A stretch of 64,000 bases of DNA, from assembly GCA_019118275.1 (NCBI GenBank), contig DWZH01000107.1, positions 1 through 64,000 of the forward strand, given 5' to 3'. This stretch comes from Candidatus Brachybacterium merdavium. GTDB lineage: Bacteria > Actinomycetota > Actinomycetes > Actinomycetales > Dermabacteraceae. Both the position numbers and the translations under genes were made by a program. Shown piece by piece: positions 36,745 to 46,471 of this stretch. The stretch's first letter is position 1. The number at the start of each line of letters is the position of its first letter. The notes below the pieces were generated by a model. It was not told the origin of the DNA, searched no databases, and saw only the letters and a list, made by a program, of their open reading frames with translations.

Positions 36745-37335
36745 ATGACCCTGCGCGTGATGGGGGTGGACCCCGGGCTGACCCGCTGCGGGGTCGGCGT
36801 GATCGACTCCGCCGGAGCCCGGCGCGCCACCCTGGTGGCCGCCGGGGTGGTGCGCTCCAGTGCCGACGAGCCCATCGATCAGCGGCTGCTGGCCATCGTC
36901 GGGGGGGTGCGCCAGGCGATCGAGGAGCACTCCCCGGACGTGGTCGCGGTCGAGCGGGTGTTCAGCCAGAACAACATCTCGACCGTGATGGGGACCGCCC
37001 AGGTCTCGGGGATCGCGATCCTGGAGGCCGCCGAGCGCGGCATCCCGATCGCTATGCACACGCCCTCCGAGGTGAAGGCCGCGGTGACCGGTAACGGCCG
37101 CGCCGACAAGAAGCAGATCCAGGCCATGCTGGTCAAGCTGCTGAAGCTGGAGGCGCCCCCGCGACCGGCCGATGCCGCCGATGCGGTGGCCATCGCCCTG
37201 ACCCAGCTGTGGCGCGGACCGGGGCCGGTCGCGCTGGATGCCACCGGGGGAGCCCGCACCAGCGCCCAGTCGGTCTGGGCGGAGGCCGAGCGCAGCGCTC
37301 GACGCGCCCGGGCGGGTTCGACCTCCCGCACCTGA
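36745..37335 (+). CDS. ruvC: Holliday junction endonuclease RuvC
   Basis: 196 aa. Resolves Holliday junctions. Acidic catalytic residues sit in [12 protein letters not shown] (Asp9), [11 protein letters not shown] (Glu near 68) and [13 protein letters not shown] (two Asp near 142-145). The last ~25 residues are an Arg/Ala tail. ATG at 36745, 57 nt after yebC. ruvA follows with its own leaderless-type -10. Confidence 0.95.
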   Translation: MTLRVMGVDPGLTRCGVGVIDSAGARRATLVAAGVVRSSADEPIDQRLLAIVGGVRQAIEEHSPDVVAVERVFSQNNISTVMGTAQVSGIAILEAAERGIPIAMHTPSEVKAAVTGNGRADKKQIQAMLVKLLKLEAPPRPADAADAVAIALTQLWRGPGPVALDATGGARTSAQSVWAEAERSARRARAGSTSRT

Positions 37336-37349
37336 TCGAACACTCGTTC

Positions 37350-37355
37350 TACAGT
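37350..37355 (+). promoter_or_regulatory. -10 hexamer for leaderless ruvA
   Basis: TACAGT ends 6 nt before the GTG at 37362. The adjacent GTG at 37359 is only 3 nt from the hexamer, so the spacing favours 37362, which also gives the usual MIASL N-terminus. Confidence 0.55.
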
Positions 37356-37361
37356 TGAGTG

Positions 37362-37994
37362 GTGATCGCATCCCTGACCGGCCGTGTGGCCCGCATCGAC
37401 CTGGACGCCCTGGTGCTGGAGGTCGGCGGGGTGGGCTATCTCGTCCGCACCACTCCGCAGGCCCTGTCCGCCACCCGCCATGGCGCCGAGCTGATGCTGC
37501 ACACCGAACTGGTGGTGCGCGAGGACTCTATGACCCTGTACGGCTTCCCGCGCGCCGATGAGGCCGAGACCTTCCGCATCGTGCAGTCCGTCTCCGGCAT
37601 CGGGCCGCGCACCGCTCTGGCGGTGCTGGCCGTCCTGGATCCCGAGGAGCTGCGGCGCGCGGTCGCCGAGCAGGACGCCAAGACCATCACCCGCACCCCG
37701 GGCATCGGCCCCAAGGTCGCCAGCAGGATGCTCCTGGAGCTCGGGGGGAAGCTGCCGGCACCCAGCGGGAGCCTCCCGGTCTCCGGCACGGAGGCCGCCG
37801 CTCCCGCCGCCCCGGCGGCTCCCGGGGTCGACACCGACGTGGTCGCCGCGCTGGTGGGCCTCGGCTGGGCCGAGAAGGCATCGCTCGCCGCGGTTGAGAA
37901 GGTCCGTGCCGACCGTGAGGCCGAGGACGCCGAGGAGCTCGACGCCGCCCAGCTGCTGCGGCACGCCCTGCGACGCCTGGGCGGCAACCGATGA
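37362..37994 (+). CDS. ruvA: Holliday junction branch migration protein RuvA
   Basis: 210 aa. Domain I OB-fold (~1-63, [26 protein letters not shown]). Domain II has two helix-hairpin-helix elements ([13 protein letters not shown] and [13 protein letters not shown]). Domain III at the C-terminus ([22 protein letters not shown]) contacts RuvB. The linker between II and III is Pro/Ala rich. Start chosen at 37362, see the promoter entry. Overlaps ruvB by 4 bp. Confidence 0.95.
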   Translation: MIASLTGRVARIDLDALVLEVGGVGYLVRTTPQALSATRHGAELMLHTELVVREDSMTLYGFPRADEAETFRIVQSVSGIGPRTALAVLAVLDPEELRRAVAEQDAKTITRTPGIGPKVASRMLLELGGKLPAPSGSLPVSGTEAAAPAAPAAPGVDTDVVAALVGLGWAEKASLAAVEKVRADREAEDAEELDAAQLLRHALRRLGGNR

Positions 37995-39091
37995 GCGGAT
38001 CCACGGGCGGTATGGAATGGGGGACCATCGGCGGCCAGACCCCCGAGCGCGCGCACCCCTCCGAGTCGCTGACCAGTCCTGACTCCGGGGGCCCCGAGCG
38101 TGCGGCGGAAGCCGCGTTGCGCCCGCGCAGGCTGGGGGAGTTCATCGGTCAGAAGGTGGTGCGCGAGCAGCTGTCCCTGGTGCTGGAGGCCGCCACCGCT
38201 CGCGGGCGCGTGCCTGAGCACATGCTGATGTCCGGGCCGCCCGGACTGGGCAAGACGACCCTGGCGATGATCATCGCCTCCGAGCTCTCCGCTCCGCTGC
38301 GCATCACCTCGGGGCCGGCCATCCAGCATGCCGGGGACCTCGCCGCCATCCTGTCCTCCCTCGAGGAGGGCGAGGTGCTGTTCATCGACGAGGTCCACCG
38401 CGTCGCGCGGCCCGCCGAGGAGATGCTGTACATCGCGATGGAGGACTTCCGGGTCGACGTGATCGTCGGCAAGGGCGTCGGGGCCACCTCCATCCCCCTC
38501 GAGCTGCCGCCGTTCACCGTGGTCGGCGCCACCACCCGGGCCGGGCTGCTGCCCGCCCCGCTGCGCGACCGCTTCGGCTTCATCGGGCACCTGGACTTCT
38601 ACAGCCCCGAGGAGCTGCGCGAGGTGGTCGACCGCTCCGCGGCCCAGCTGGAGCTCGAGCTGACCGATGACTCGGCCGCCGAGATCGCCTGCCGGTCCCG
38701 CGGGACGCCTCGGATCGCCAACCGTCTGCTGCGACGGGTGCGCGACTGGGCCCAGGTGCGTGGGAGCGGCCGGCTCGACCTGGGGGCTGCGCGGGAGGCG
38801 CTGCGGGTGTACGAGGTCGACGATCGCGGCCTGGACCGCCTGGACCGCGCCGTGCTCAGCGCCCTGTGCGGCCGCTTCTCCGGAGGACCGGTGGGGCTGT
38901 CCACCCTGGCCGTCGCGGTGGGCGAGGAGACCGAGACGGTGGAGACCATGGTCGAGCCCTACCTGGTCCGGGAAGGATTCCTCCTGCGCACACCGCGAGG
39001 TCGGGCCGCTGCTCCCGCCGCCTGGACCCACCTGGGGCTGACGCCGCCCGAGGATCAGGAAGGCACCGCCCCGATGCTGGGCAGGTTCTGA
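37991..39091 (+). CDS. ruvB: Holliday junction helicase RuvB
   Basis: 366 aa AAA+ motor. Walker [10 protein letters not shown] (~83-91), Walker B LFIDEVHR, sensor [18 protein letters not shown], then a winged-helix C-terminal domain. About 30 residues longer at the N-terminus than E. coli RuvB, the extra part being Ser/Gly/Pro rich. The ATG overlaps the ruvA stop. Confidence 0.96.
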   Translation: MSGSTGGMEWGTIGGQTPERAHPSESLTSPDSGGPERAAEAALRPRRLGEFIGQKVVREQLSLVLEAATARGRVPEHMLMSGPPGLGKTTLAMIIASELSAPLRITSGPAIQHAGDLAAILSSLEEGEVLFIDEVHRVARPAEEMLYIAMEDFRVDVIVGKGVGATSIPLELPPFTVVGATTRAGLLPAPLRDRFGFIGHLDFYSPEELREVVDRSAAQLELELTDDSAAEIACRSRGTPRIANRLLRRVRDWAQVRGSGRLDLGAAREALRVYEVDDRGLDRLDRAVLSALCGRFSGGPVGLSTLAVAVGEETETVETMVEPYLVREGFLLRTPRGRAAAPAAWTHLGLTPPEDQEGTAPMLGRF

Positions 39092-39126
39092 CTCACTTCC
39101 TGAGCGACGCAGCGTGCTGCGACGGG

Positions 39127-39132
39127 TACAGT
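39127..39132 (+). promoter_or_regulatory. Candidate -10 for yajC-secD-secF-apt
   Basis: TACAGT, ~75 nt before the yajC GTG; an RBS (GAAAGGAA) precedes the start. Confidence 0.45.
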
Positions 39133-39207
39133 GGACCGGTCAGCCGTACGCGGCAGGCTCGGCCCCGCGGGTCCGCGGGAGCCGACGTGCGCGCCGAAAG
39201 GAACTTC

Positions 39208-39579
39208 GTGGAATCGCTCCTGCCCCTCCTGCTCATCTTTGCGGTCATGATGCTGCCCCTGATGTTCATGTCCAGCCGTCAGAAGAAGGCGCAGAGGCAG
39301 CAGCAGGAGCGCGTCGCCGCCCTCGGCATCGGCGACGAGGTGCGCACCCACTCCGGCTTCTACGGCCTGATCGTCGATGAATTCGATGACCTGGTGATCC
39401 TGGAGTCGGAGTCCGGCGCCCAGACCAAGTGGGCCCGGCAGGCGATCGCCCAGAAGGTCGAGGATCCCGAGCTCGCGCAGCTGGATGAGGCCGACGAGGA
39501 CGAAGCCGCCTCCGCCGATGGAGCGATCCCCGGAGTGACCGTCGACGACGAGCGCGACGACGACCGTCGCGACCGCTGA
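39208..39579 (+). CDS. yajC: Preprotein translocase accessory subunit YajC
   Basis: 123 aa from GTG 39208, behind AAAGGAA; the track's longer start overlaps ruvB. One N-terminal membrane helix (LLPLLLIFAVMMLPLMFM), then the conserved YajC core (SRQKKAQRQQQERVAAL, GDEVRTHSGFYG, KWARQAIAQK) and an Asp/Glu-rich tail. Works with SecD and SecF encoded directly downstream. Confidence 0.93.
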   Translation: MESLLPLLLIFAVMMLPLMFMSSRQKKAQRQQQERVAALGIGDEVRTHSGFYGLIVDEFDDLVILESESGAQTKWARQAIAQKVEDPELAQLDEADEDEAASADGAIPGVTVDDERDDDRRDR

Positions 39580-39616
39580 ACCGCTTCCCCTCCCCGCTCC
39601 CTGAGGACCCTGCTCC

Positions 39617-41455
39617 ATGCCCGCACGTCGCTTCGCCCTGGCGGCCCTCGCGATACTGATCCTGCTGCTGGGCGGCGGGATCGGCGCCGGCGTCTGGAAG
39701 GGCGGCTGGCAGCCGGCCCCGCACCTCGCCCTCGACCTGGAGGGTGGCACGCAGGTCATCCTGCAGGCCACCTCCCAGGACGGTTCACCGATCGACGCAG
39801 ACGCGATGGAGCAGGCGCGCCAGATCATGAGCCAACGCATCAATGCCATGGGGGTGGCCGAGACCGAGATCACCGTCCAGGGCGGAACCAACATCGTCGT
39901 CGACGTCCCCGGCGAGCTCGACCAGGAGACCTCGGACGCCCTGCGGCAGACCGCCGCGCTGTCGTTCCGGCCGGTGCTGGGGGCAGTCGCCCCCGAGGGC
40001 ACCGAGGAGCAGGACCCCTCCGATGGTGGCGGCGAGGGCACCGAGGACACGGACGAGACCTCCACCGCTGCGGCCGATCCCTCCCAGCAGCAGTTCGAGG
40101 GGCTGGTCGGGACCGATCCCTCCCTCGCCCCGGCACCCAGCGGCGATGACGGCACCGGCGCCGAGGGTCTGCCCTACCCGGCCTGGTCCATGGACTGGCT
40201 GACCCCGGAGGAGCAGAGCGAGCTGATGGCCGCCGACTGCACGGACCCCACCGCCCAGCAGGACGAGGTCTCGGCCGTGGCCCCGGACGAGCCCGTCGTG
40301 GCCTGCGACACCGAGGGCAGCCAGAAGTTCCTGCTCGGCCCGGAGGTAGTGGCCGGCGCCGCCATCCAGGACGCCAGCGTGGCCTCCGACGTCACCCCGA
40401 CCGGGCAGCCCACCGGGTACTTCGTGGTGAACATGAGCTTCCACGACGAGGCGGCGCAGTCCTTCTCCGACATGACCTCCGCGCTGTACGGCGGCGAGGG
40501 CGCCACCCCCGCCTTCGGCATCGTGCTGGACGGCATGGTCATCTCGGCCCCCGAGGTTCAGGAGCCCTCGCCCGGCGGTGAAGCCTCCATCTCCGGCAAC
40601 TTCACGCAGGAGCAGGCCGCCCAGCTCGCCGATCAGCTGCGCTTCGGGGCGCTCCCGCTCGAGTTCGAGGTGGCCTCCGAGCAGCAGATCTCCGCCACGC
40701 TCGGCACCGACCAGCTGGAGATGGGCCTGATCGCCGGCGTGATCGGGCTGGCCCTGGTGGTCGCCTACGCCTTCCTTCAGTACCGGGCGCTGTCGATCGT
40801 GACCACCTCCAGCCTGGTGGTGATGGGCCTGCTCGCCTACGGCACCCTGACGGTGCTGTCGAACCTCCCCGAGATCGGCTATCGCCTGTCCCTGGCGGGA
40901 GTCGTCGGGCTGGTGGTCGCCATCGCCTTCACCGCCGACTCCTTCATCGTGTACTTCGAACGCGTCCGTGACGAGATCCGGGACGGCCGCGGCATCGTCG
41001 CCTCCGTCGACCATGGCTGGGATCGCGCCAAGCGCACCATCCTCGCCTCCGACACGGTGAACCTGATCGCCGCCGTCGTGCTGTACGTGCTCTCCACCGG
41101 AGGCGTGCGAGGCTTCGCCTTCGTGCTGGGCGTGACCACGATCCTCGACCTGATCGTGGTGTTCCTGTTCACCAACCCGCTGCTGCAGTCGCTGGTGCGC
41201 ACCCGCTTCTTCGGCAAGGGGCACCCCTGGAGCGGGCTGGACCCGGCGATGCTGGGACGCTCGCTGCCCGCTTACGCTGGGCGGGGCCGTGTGCGGTCCA
41301 TCGGCGAACGCGACGGCGGCCAGGAAGACCCCGGGCAGCGTGAACCTCTCGCCGCGCGCAAGGCACGGCTGGCCCGTGAGGCCGCGGAGCGGGAGGGGCA
41401 GCGGGCCGACGCCGCAGCGACCCCGGACGAGTCCGACGAGGGGGAGCACCGATGA
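39617..41455 (+). CDS. secD: Protein translocase subunit SecD
   Basis: 612 aa. First membrane helix ~5-25, then the conserved LDLEGGTQVILQA start of the periplasmic domain. An acidic, low-complexity insertion at ~130-190 is typical of actinobacterial SecD, and five C-terminal RND-type helices follow. The motif AFTADSFIVYFERVRDE is present. Uses the proton gradient to help late export. The C-terminal tail is charged and cytoplasmic. Overlaps secF by 4 bp. Confidence 0.96.
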   Translation: MPARRFALAALAILILLLGGGIGAGVWKGGWQPAPHLALDLEGGTQVILQATSQDGSPIDADAMEQARQIMSQRINAMGVAETEITVQGGTNIVVDVPGELDQETSDALRQTAALSFRPVLGAVAPEGTEEQDPSDGGGEGTEDTDETSTAAADPSQQQFEGLVGTDPSLAPAPSGDDGTGAEGLPYPAWSMDWLTPEEQSELMAADCTDPTAQQDEVSAVAPDEPVVACDTEGSQKFLLGPEVVAGAAIQDASVASDVTPTGQPTGYFVVNMSFHDEAAQSFSDMTSALYGGEGATPAFGIVLDGMVISAPEVQEPSPGGEASISGNFTQEQAAQLADQLRFGALPLEFEVASEQQISATLGTDQLEMGLIAGVIGLALVVAYAFLQYRALSIVTTSSLVVMGLLAYGTLTVLSNLPEIGYRLSLAGVVGLVVAIAFTADSFIVYFERVRDEIRDGRGIVASVDHGWDRAKRTILASDTVNLIAAVVLYVLSTGGVRGFAFVLGVTTILDLIVVFLFTNPLLQSLVRTRFFGKGHPWSGLDPAMLGRSLPAYAGRGRVRSIGERDGGQEDPGQREPLAARKARLAREAAEREGQRADAAATPDESDEGEHR

Positions 41456-42636
41456 GCTCGACATTCGCCCAGTTCGGCAACTCCCTGCACTCGGGGCACC
41501 GTTCGCTGCCGATCGTGCGCCGCCGGCGCACCTGGTACCTGCTCAGCGTGGTCGTGCTGGTGCTCCTCAGCGCCGTGGGGCTGCTGCGCGGCCCGAACCT
41601 GGGGATCGAGTTCACCGGCGGCTCCGAGTTCCAGGTGGCCGGGGTCTCCGAGCCCGACCAGAGCATCGCTCGCGAGATCGTGCGGGGCCAGGTCCCCGGC
41701 AACGAGCCCAACGTCACCGTGCTCGGACAGAGCACCGTGCGGGTCCAGACCGAACAGCTGGACTCGACCGAGACCGCCGAGCTCGCCGAGTCGCTCGCCG
41801 AGGGCTACGAGATGGGCGCCGACGCCGTCTCCACCTCCTACGTGGGGCCGGTGTGGAGCGCCGACATCACCCAGACCATGCTGCAGGCGGTGCTCGTGTT
41901 CCTCCTGCTGGTGGCCGTCACCATGGCGCTGTACTTCCGCAACCTGAAGACGTCGGCCGCGGCGATGATCGCCCTGGTCCACGACATGGTGCTGACCGCG
42001 GCCGTCTACTTCGTGGTCGGCTTCGAGATCAGTCCCGGCACGGTGATCGGCTTCCTCACGATCATGGGCTACTCCCTCTACGACACGATCGTGGTCTTCG
42101 ACAAGGTCCGTGAGAACACCGCGGGCCTGACCGGACAGACGCAGGCGAGCTACGCCGAGAAGGTCGAGCTCGCCGCCAACCAGACCCTGGTCCGCTCCAT
42201 CAACACCTCGGTCGTCGCGCTGCTGCCCGTGGGCTCGATCCTGGTGATCGGGGCGTTCATCCTGGGCGCCGGCACTCTGCAGGACATCTCTCTGGCCCTG
42301 TTCGTGGGCATCATCGCCGGCACCTACTCCTCGATCGCACTGGCCCCCGGTCTGCTGGTGGACCTGCGCCGGCGCGAGCCGGAGATCGCCGCGCACGCCC
42401 GCAGGGTCGAGCAGCTGCGCCACCCCGCCGGTGCGGCCGGCGTCGGAGCCGATGAGCGCGATGAGCACACCGAGGAGACCACGGACCAGGAGCCGGACGG
42501 CCCGGTGGGAACCGAGACCATCAGCCCCGAACCCGAGCCCGAACCCGAGGCGGAGACCACCTCCCCCCGGCCCCGGAACCAGCCCCGCCGCTCCAGCCGG
42601 CGTCGACGCGCCGCATCACGACGAGGAGATCGATGA
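41452..42636 (+). CDS. secF: Protein translocase subunit SecF
   Basis: 394 aa. Helix 1 (TWYLLSVVVLVLLSAVGLL), the conserved GIEFTGGSEFQ region, then five helices with LVHDMVLTAAVYFV and MGYSLYDTIVVFDKVREN. The last ~90 residues are an unusually long charged tail with EPEPEPE and [13 protein letters not shown] stretches. Partner of SecD. The stop overlaps the apt ATG. Confidence 0.96.
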   Translation: MSSTFAQFGNSLHSGHRSLPIVRRRRTWYLLSVVVLVLLSAVGLLRGPNLGIEFTGGSEFQVAGVSEPDQSIAREIVRGQVPGNEPNVTVLGQSTVRVQTEQLDSTETAELAESLAEGYEMGADAVSTSYVGPVWSADITQTMLQAVLVFLLLVAVTMALYFRNLKTSAAAMIALVHDMVLTAAVYFVVGFEISPGTVIGFLTIMGYSLYDTIVVFDKVRENTAGLTGQTQASYAEKVELAANQTLVRSINTSVVALLPVGSILVIGAFILGAGTLQDISLALFVGIIAGTYSSIALAPGLLVDLRRREPEIAAHARRVEQLRHPAGAAGVGADERDEHTEETTDQEPDGPVGTETISPEPEPEPEAETTSPRPRNQPRRSSRRRRAASRRGDR

Positions 42637-43184
42637 GCGAGCCCGTCCCGACCTCCGTGCAGATCCGAGCCCTGCTGGACTCCCATATCGCCGAGTACCC
42701 CGACTTCCCGGAACCCGGCGTGCTGTTCCGCGACATCATGCCGCTGCTGCGTGATCCGTGTGCGTTGCGCGCCGTGATCCGCTACTGGATCTCGATGCTG
42801 CCCGAAGACATCGAATACATCGTCGGCACCGAGGCGCGCGGTTTCGTGCTCGGAGCCCCTCTCGCCTACGAGCTGGGCGCGGGCTTCATCCCCGTGCGCA
42901 AGGCCGGCAAGCTCCCCGGCACCCCGGCCACCCTCAGCTACGAACTCGAGTACGGAAGCGCCGTGGTGCAGATCCCGCAGGACTCCCTCCCGCCCGGGGC
43001 ACGCACCCTGGTGGTCGACGACCTGCTGGCCACGGGTGGCACCGCCGCTGCCACCGTCGAGCTCGTCCGCCGCTTCGACGTCCAGCTGCTGGGAGCCTCC
43101 TTCCTCATCGAGCTGGAGGGACTGGCCGGTCGCTCGAAGCTGCCCGGCGTGCCTCTGACCACCGTGTGGTCGATCCCGAACTGA
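42633..43184 (+). CDS. apt: Adenine phosphoribosyltransferase
   Basis: 183 aa. Salvages adenine to AMP using PRPP. PRPP-binding motif [16 protein letters not shown] (~126-141); [26 protein letters not shown] is the substrate region. The family N-terminus with [16 protein letters not shown] is present. Sits between secF and rel, a common actinobacterial order linking purine salvage with (p)ppGpp synthesis. Confidence 0.95.
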   Translation: MSEPVPTSVQIRALLDSHIAEYPDFPEPGVLFRDIMPLLRDPCALRAVIRYWISMLPEDIEYIVGTEARGFVLGAPLAYELGAGFIPVRKAGKLPGTPATLSYELEYGSAVVQIPQDSLPPGARTLVVDDLLATGGTAAATVELVRRFDVQLLGASFLIELEGLAGRSKLPGVPLTTVWSIPN

Positions 43185-43208
43185 GATCGCCGCAGGACTG
43201 GCCGCGCG

Positions 43209-43214
43209 TAGACT
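43209..43214 (+). promoter_or_regulatory. Candidate -10 for rel
   Basis: TAGACT, 25 nt before the rel GTG. The RBS AGGAGGTG lies between them, so rel can be expressed apart from apt. Confidence 0.55.
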
Positions 43215-43239
43215 GGACATCTCATCCAGGAGGTGTGAA

Positions 43240-45675
43240 GTGCAGGAGCGTCCCGAGAACGACCGGCCCGGGATGGAGGTCGCCGCGCCCGCGCGCCCGT
43301 CGGCCCCCGCGCAGCAGGTCTCGGGAGAGAGCCCGGCCAGCCCCTCCGCCCGCGGTGCCCCCCGGACGCCGGCGCGCCGGCCCCGCGCCCGCCGCTCCTT
43401 CTTCGGCCCCCGCACCGGCACCACCGATCCCTTGCTGGCGCCCCTGCTGGAGACCATCTCCTCGGTCAGCCCCAAGGAGAGCCTGAGCCTGGTCCAGCGC
43501 GCCTACCGCGTCGCAGAGCGCGCCCATAGCGGGCAGACCCGCAGGAGCGGCGACCCCTACATCACCCACCCCGTCTCCGTGGCCACCATCCTGGCCGAGC
43601 TGGGTTCGCCCGCAGAGGTGATCGCCGCCGCGCTTTTGCACGACACCGTCGAGGACACCGACTACTCCCTGGAGATGCTGCGGGAGGAGTTCGGCGAAGT
43701 GATCGCCGTGATGGTCGACGGGGTCACCAAGCTGGACAAGGTCACGTACGGCGAAGCGGCCCAGGCCGAGACGGTCCGCAAGATGATCGTGGCCATGAGC
43801 CGCGACGTGCGGGTGCTGCTGATCAAGCTCGCCGATCGTCTCCACAACGCGCGCACCTGGAAGTACGTGCCCGCCTCCTCGGCCGAGCGCAAGGCCAAGG
43901 AGACCCTGGAGATCTATGCGCCGCTCGCGCACCGCCTGGGCCTGAACACCATGAAGTGGGAGCTGGAGGACCGCTCCTTCCAGGTGCTGTACCCGAAGGT
44001 GTACGAGGAGATCGTGGCGTTGGTGGCGCAGCACGCCCCCGCCCGGGACCAGCATCTGCAGGCCGTGTCCTCGCAGATCCGCGAGGACCTCAAGAAGGCC
44101 CGCATCAAGGCTGAGGTCACCGGCCGCCCCAAGCACTACTACTCGATCTACCAGAAGATGATCGTGCGCGGCCGCGACTTCTCCGACATCTACGACCTGG
44201 TCGGCCTACGCGTGCTGGTGGACACGGTGCGCGACTGCTACGGCGTGCTGGGCACCCTGCACGCCCGCTGGTCCCCGGTGCAGGGCCGGTTCAAGGACTA
44301 CATCGCCCTGCCGAAGTTCAACCTCTACCAGTCCCTGCACACCACCGTGATCGGGCCCACCGGGAAGCCCGTGGAGGTGCAGATCCGCACCCGCGAGATG
44401 CACCGCCGCGCCGAATACGGGGTCGCGGCGCACTGGAAGTACAAGGCGATGGGCTCCTCGAGTGCCGAGGGCGGCCTCGCCCGCCCGGTCAGCGATGAGA
44501 GCGCCTGGCTGCGGCAGCTGATGGACTGGCAGAAGGACACCACCGACTCCGGGGAATTCCTGGACTCGCTGCGCTTCGAGATCAACACGCAGGAGGTCTA
44601 CGTCTTCACCCCGAAGGGTGATGTGCTGGCCCTTCCGCAGGGCTCCACCCCCGTCGACTTCGCCTACACCGTGCACACCGATGTCGGCCACCGCACCATC
44701 GGGGCCCGGGTCAACGGACGGCTCGTCTCGCTGGAGACCGCTCTGTCGACCGGGGACGTCGTCGAGGTGTTCACCTCCAAGTCCTCCGAGGCCGGTCCCA
44801 GCCGCGACTGGCTGGGTTTCGTGAAGTCCCCGCGGGCACGGACGAAGATCCGCCAGTGGTTCTCGAAGGAGCGCCGGGAGGAGGCTCTCGAGCGGGGCAA
44901 GGAGGAACTGGCCAAGCTGCTGCGCCGCCAGGACCTGCCGATGCGTCGGCTGCTCACGCACGAGACCCTGGCCACGGTGGCCTCCGATCTGAACCTGCAG
45001 TCGGTCGACGCCCTGTACACCTCGATCGGTCAGGGCCACACGGGCGCGCAGCACGTGGTCGAGAAGCTGCGCGCCGTCTTCGGCGGTTCGGAGGGCGCCG
45101 AGGAGGACGTGGCCGAGATGACGCTGCCCTCCCGGGTGAGGTCGCCCCGGGCGAGCCGCGAGGAACGGCATGCGGCCGAGACCGACCAGGGCGTGATCGT
45201 CGACGGTCAGGCCGACCTGTGGGTCAAGCTCGCCAAGTGCTGCGCGCCCGTCCCCGGTGACCCGATCGTCGGCTTCGTCACCCGCGGCTCGGGGATCTCC
45301 GTCCACCACGCCACCTGCACCAATGCCATCCAGCTTCGTGAGCAGCAGGCCGACCGGATCGTGGATGTCGCATGGTCGGGACGCTCCTCCGCGGCCTACC
45401 TGGTGCACATCAAGGTCGAGGCCCTGGACCGTCCCCGGCTGCTGACCGATCTCGCTCTGGTGATCTCCGATCAGCAGGTGAACCTGCAGTCCGCCTCCGC
45501 GCAGTCCGATACGGATCGTCTGGCCACCTGCTACTTCTCCTTCGAGCTGGCCGACCCCGAGCACCTGCAGTCCGTGCTCGGGCAGGTCCGGCGGGTGGAG
45601 GGGGTCTACGACGTCTACCGGGTCACCGCCGACGGCAAGGCCGTCGGGGTCGGGGCGCCGCTGACCGCCGGCTGA
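43240..45675 (+). CDS. rel: Bifunctional (p)ppGpp synthetase/hydrolase Rel
   Basis: 811 aa, GTG with AGGAGGTG upstream. Hydrolase HD domain: [25 protein letters not shown] and [14 protein letters not shown] all intact. Synthetase domain: [21 protein letters not shown] and [13 protein letters not shown] domain with [18 protein letters not shown], and a C-terminal ACT domain ([20 protein letters not shown]). Both activities should be present, as in single-copy actinobacterial Rel. The N-terminal ~45 residues are Pro/Arg/Ala rich and disordered. Confidence 0.96.
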   Translation: MQERPENDRPGMEVAAPARPSAPAQQVSGESPASPSARGAPRTPARRPRARRSFFGPRTGTTDPLLAPLLETISSVSPKESLSLVQRAYRVAERAHSGQTRRSGDPYITHPVSVATILAELGSPAEVIAAALLHDTVEDTDYSLEMLREEFGEVIAVMVDGVTKLDKVTYGEAAQAETVRKMIVAMSRDVRVLLIKLADRLHNARTWKYVPASSAERKAKETLEIYAPLAHRLGLNTMKWELEDRSFQVLYPKVYEEIVALVAQHAPARDQHLQAVSSQIREDLKKARIKAEVTGRPKHYYSIYQKMIVRGRDFSDIYDLVGLRVLVDTVRDCYGVLGTLHARWSPVQGRFKDYIALPKFNLYQSLHTTVIGPTGKPVEVQIRTREMHRRAEYGVAAHWKYKAMGSSSAEGGLARPVSDESAWLRQLMDWQKDTTDSGEFLDSLRFEINTQEVYVFTPKGDVLALPQGSTPVDFAYTVHTDVGHRTIGARVNGRLVSLETALSTGDVVEVFTSKSSEAGPSRDWLGFVKSPRARTKIRQWFSKERREEALERGKEELAKLLRRQDLPMRRLLTHETLATVASDLNLQSVDALYTSIGQGHTGAQHVVEKLRAVFGGSEGAEEDVAEMTLPSRVRSPRASREERHAAETDQGVIVDGQADLWVKLAKCCAPVPGDPIVGFVTRGSGISVHHATCTNAIQLREQQADRIVDVAWSGRSSAAYLVHIKVEALDRPRLLTDLALVISDQQVNLQSASAQSDTDRLATCYFSFELADPEHLQSVLGQVRRVEGVYDVYRVTADGKAVGVGAPLTAG

Positions 45676-45699
45676 CCCCTCGAGACCCTACCGGTGCTC

Positions 45700-46362
45700 T
45701 CAGGCTGCCCGGGCCGATCGTGCGGCGAGCACGTGCACCAGCCGTGCGCCCGCCGCCCGAGATCCCGGGTGCCGGTGCATCGCCGCCAGGCGGGCACTCA
45801 CCCGCTCGGCTGTGACATGCCCTTCGTCGAGCAGCCGGCCGACCAGGTCGAGGGAATCGGGCGCGCGCTCGAACCGCAGCAGATCCGCGGCCGTGCGTGC
45901 GGGAACGGTCACCGGCGCCCCGCCGATGGTCTCCACATCACCGGCACGTAGCTGCGCGTGCCGGATCACCGCTCCGGCCACGGTGCTGCGATGCGCCATG
46001 GACAGCAGCTCCGCCGGTGCCGGTGGGGGCCCACCCACATTGACCCAGGCCGCCGATGCCCCGGCGACGACATGGTGGGGGCGCAGCCGCGAGCCGATCG
46101 CACAGCCCAGTGAGATCACCCGGTCGATCGGGCTGTCCAGGAGGTTGGGTGGTGCGAAGATGCCCGGCAGCAGCTGGACCAGCTGGCCCTCGGCCTCAAG
46201 GGCCTGCGCGGTGGGGGTCCAGCCCCATTCGTGGACCAGGCCGGCCACATCGGCTGCGAGATCGGCCGCGTGGACGGACCAGGCCGTGCAGGGTGCTCCC
46301 GGCGGGGGAGCGGGGCCTGCGTGCCGGGGAACCGGGATCAGATGCGGCGAGGTCGTGGGCAT
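45700..46362 (-). CDS. AbiEi-antitoxin-like/uncharacterised actinobacterial protein
   Basis: 220 aa, ATG start with GAGAGG upstream. No catalytic motif. The layout recalls the type IV AbiEi-like antitoxin/DUF559-associated proteins common in actinobacteria: an N-terminal winged-helix-like part (AQALEAEGQLVQLLPGIFAPP), a middle RPHHVVAGASAAWV region, and the diagnostic-looking PVTVPARTAADLLR. No AbiEii-type nucleotidyltransferase toxin gene is adjacent, so if the family is right it is an orphan. It lies tail-to-tail with rel and is followed (upstream on the - strand) by the DUF349 gene. Family call is moderate. Confidence 0.6.
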   Translation of the reverse strand: MPTTSPHLIPVPRHAGPAPPPGAPCTAWSVHAADLAADVAGLVHEWGWTPTAQALEAEGQLVQLLPGIFAPPNLLDSPIDRVISLGCAIGSRLRPHHVVAGASAAWVNVGGPPPAPAELLSMAHRSTVAGAVIRHAQLRAGDVETIGGAPVTVPARTAADLLRFERAPDSLDLVGRLLDEGHVTAERVSARLAAMHRHPGSRAAGARLVHVLAARSARAA

Positions 46363-46471
46363 GCAGCGAGCCTCTCACCCAGCACAGCTCACCCCGCCGG
46401 TCGCTGTGGACAGGCGGGGTGAGGGGAGGGACGGTGCCGCGCAGCGCAGGGACGTCCGGCCGGCGCAGGGC

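Noticed and set aside
34423-37371. 982-aa ORF on the - strand
   Set aside because: Antisense shadow of prsW, yebC and ruvC; composition is high Gly/Gln/His/Asp, typical of the complementary frame of GC-rich genes, and no family features.
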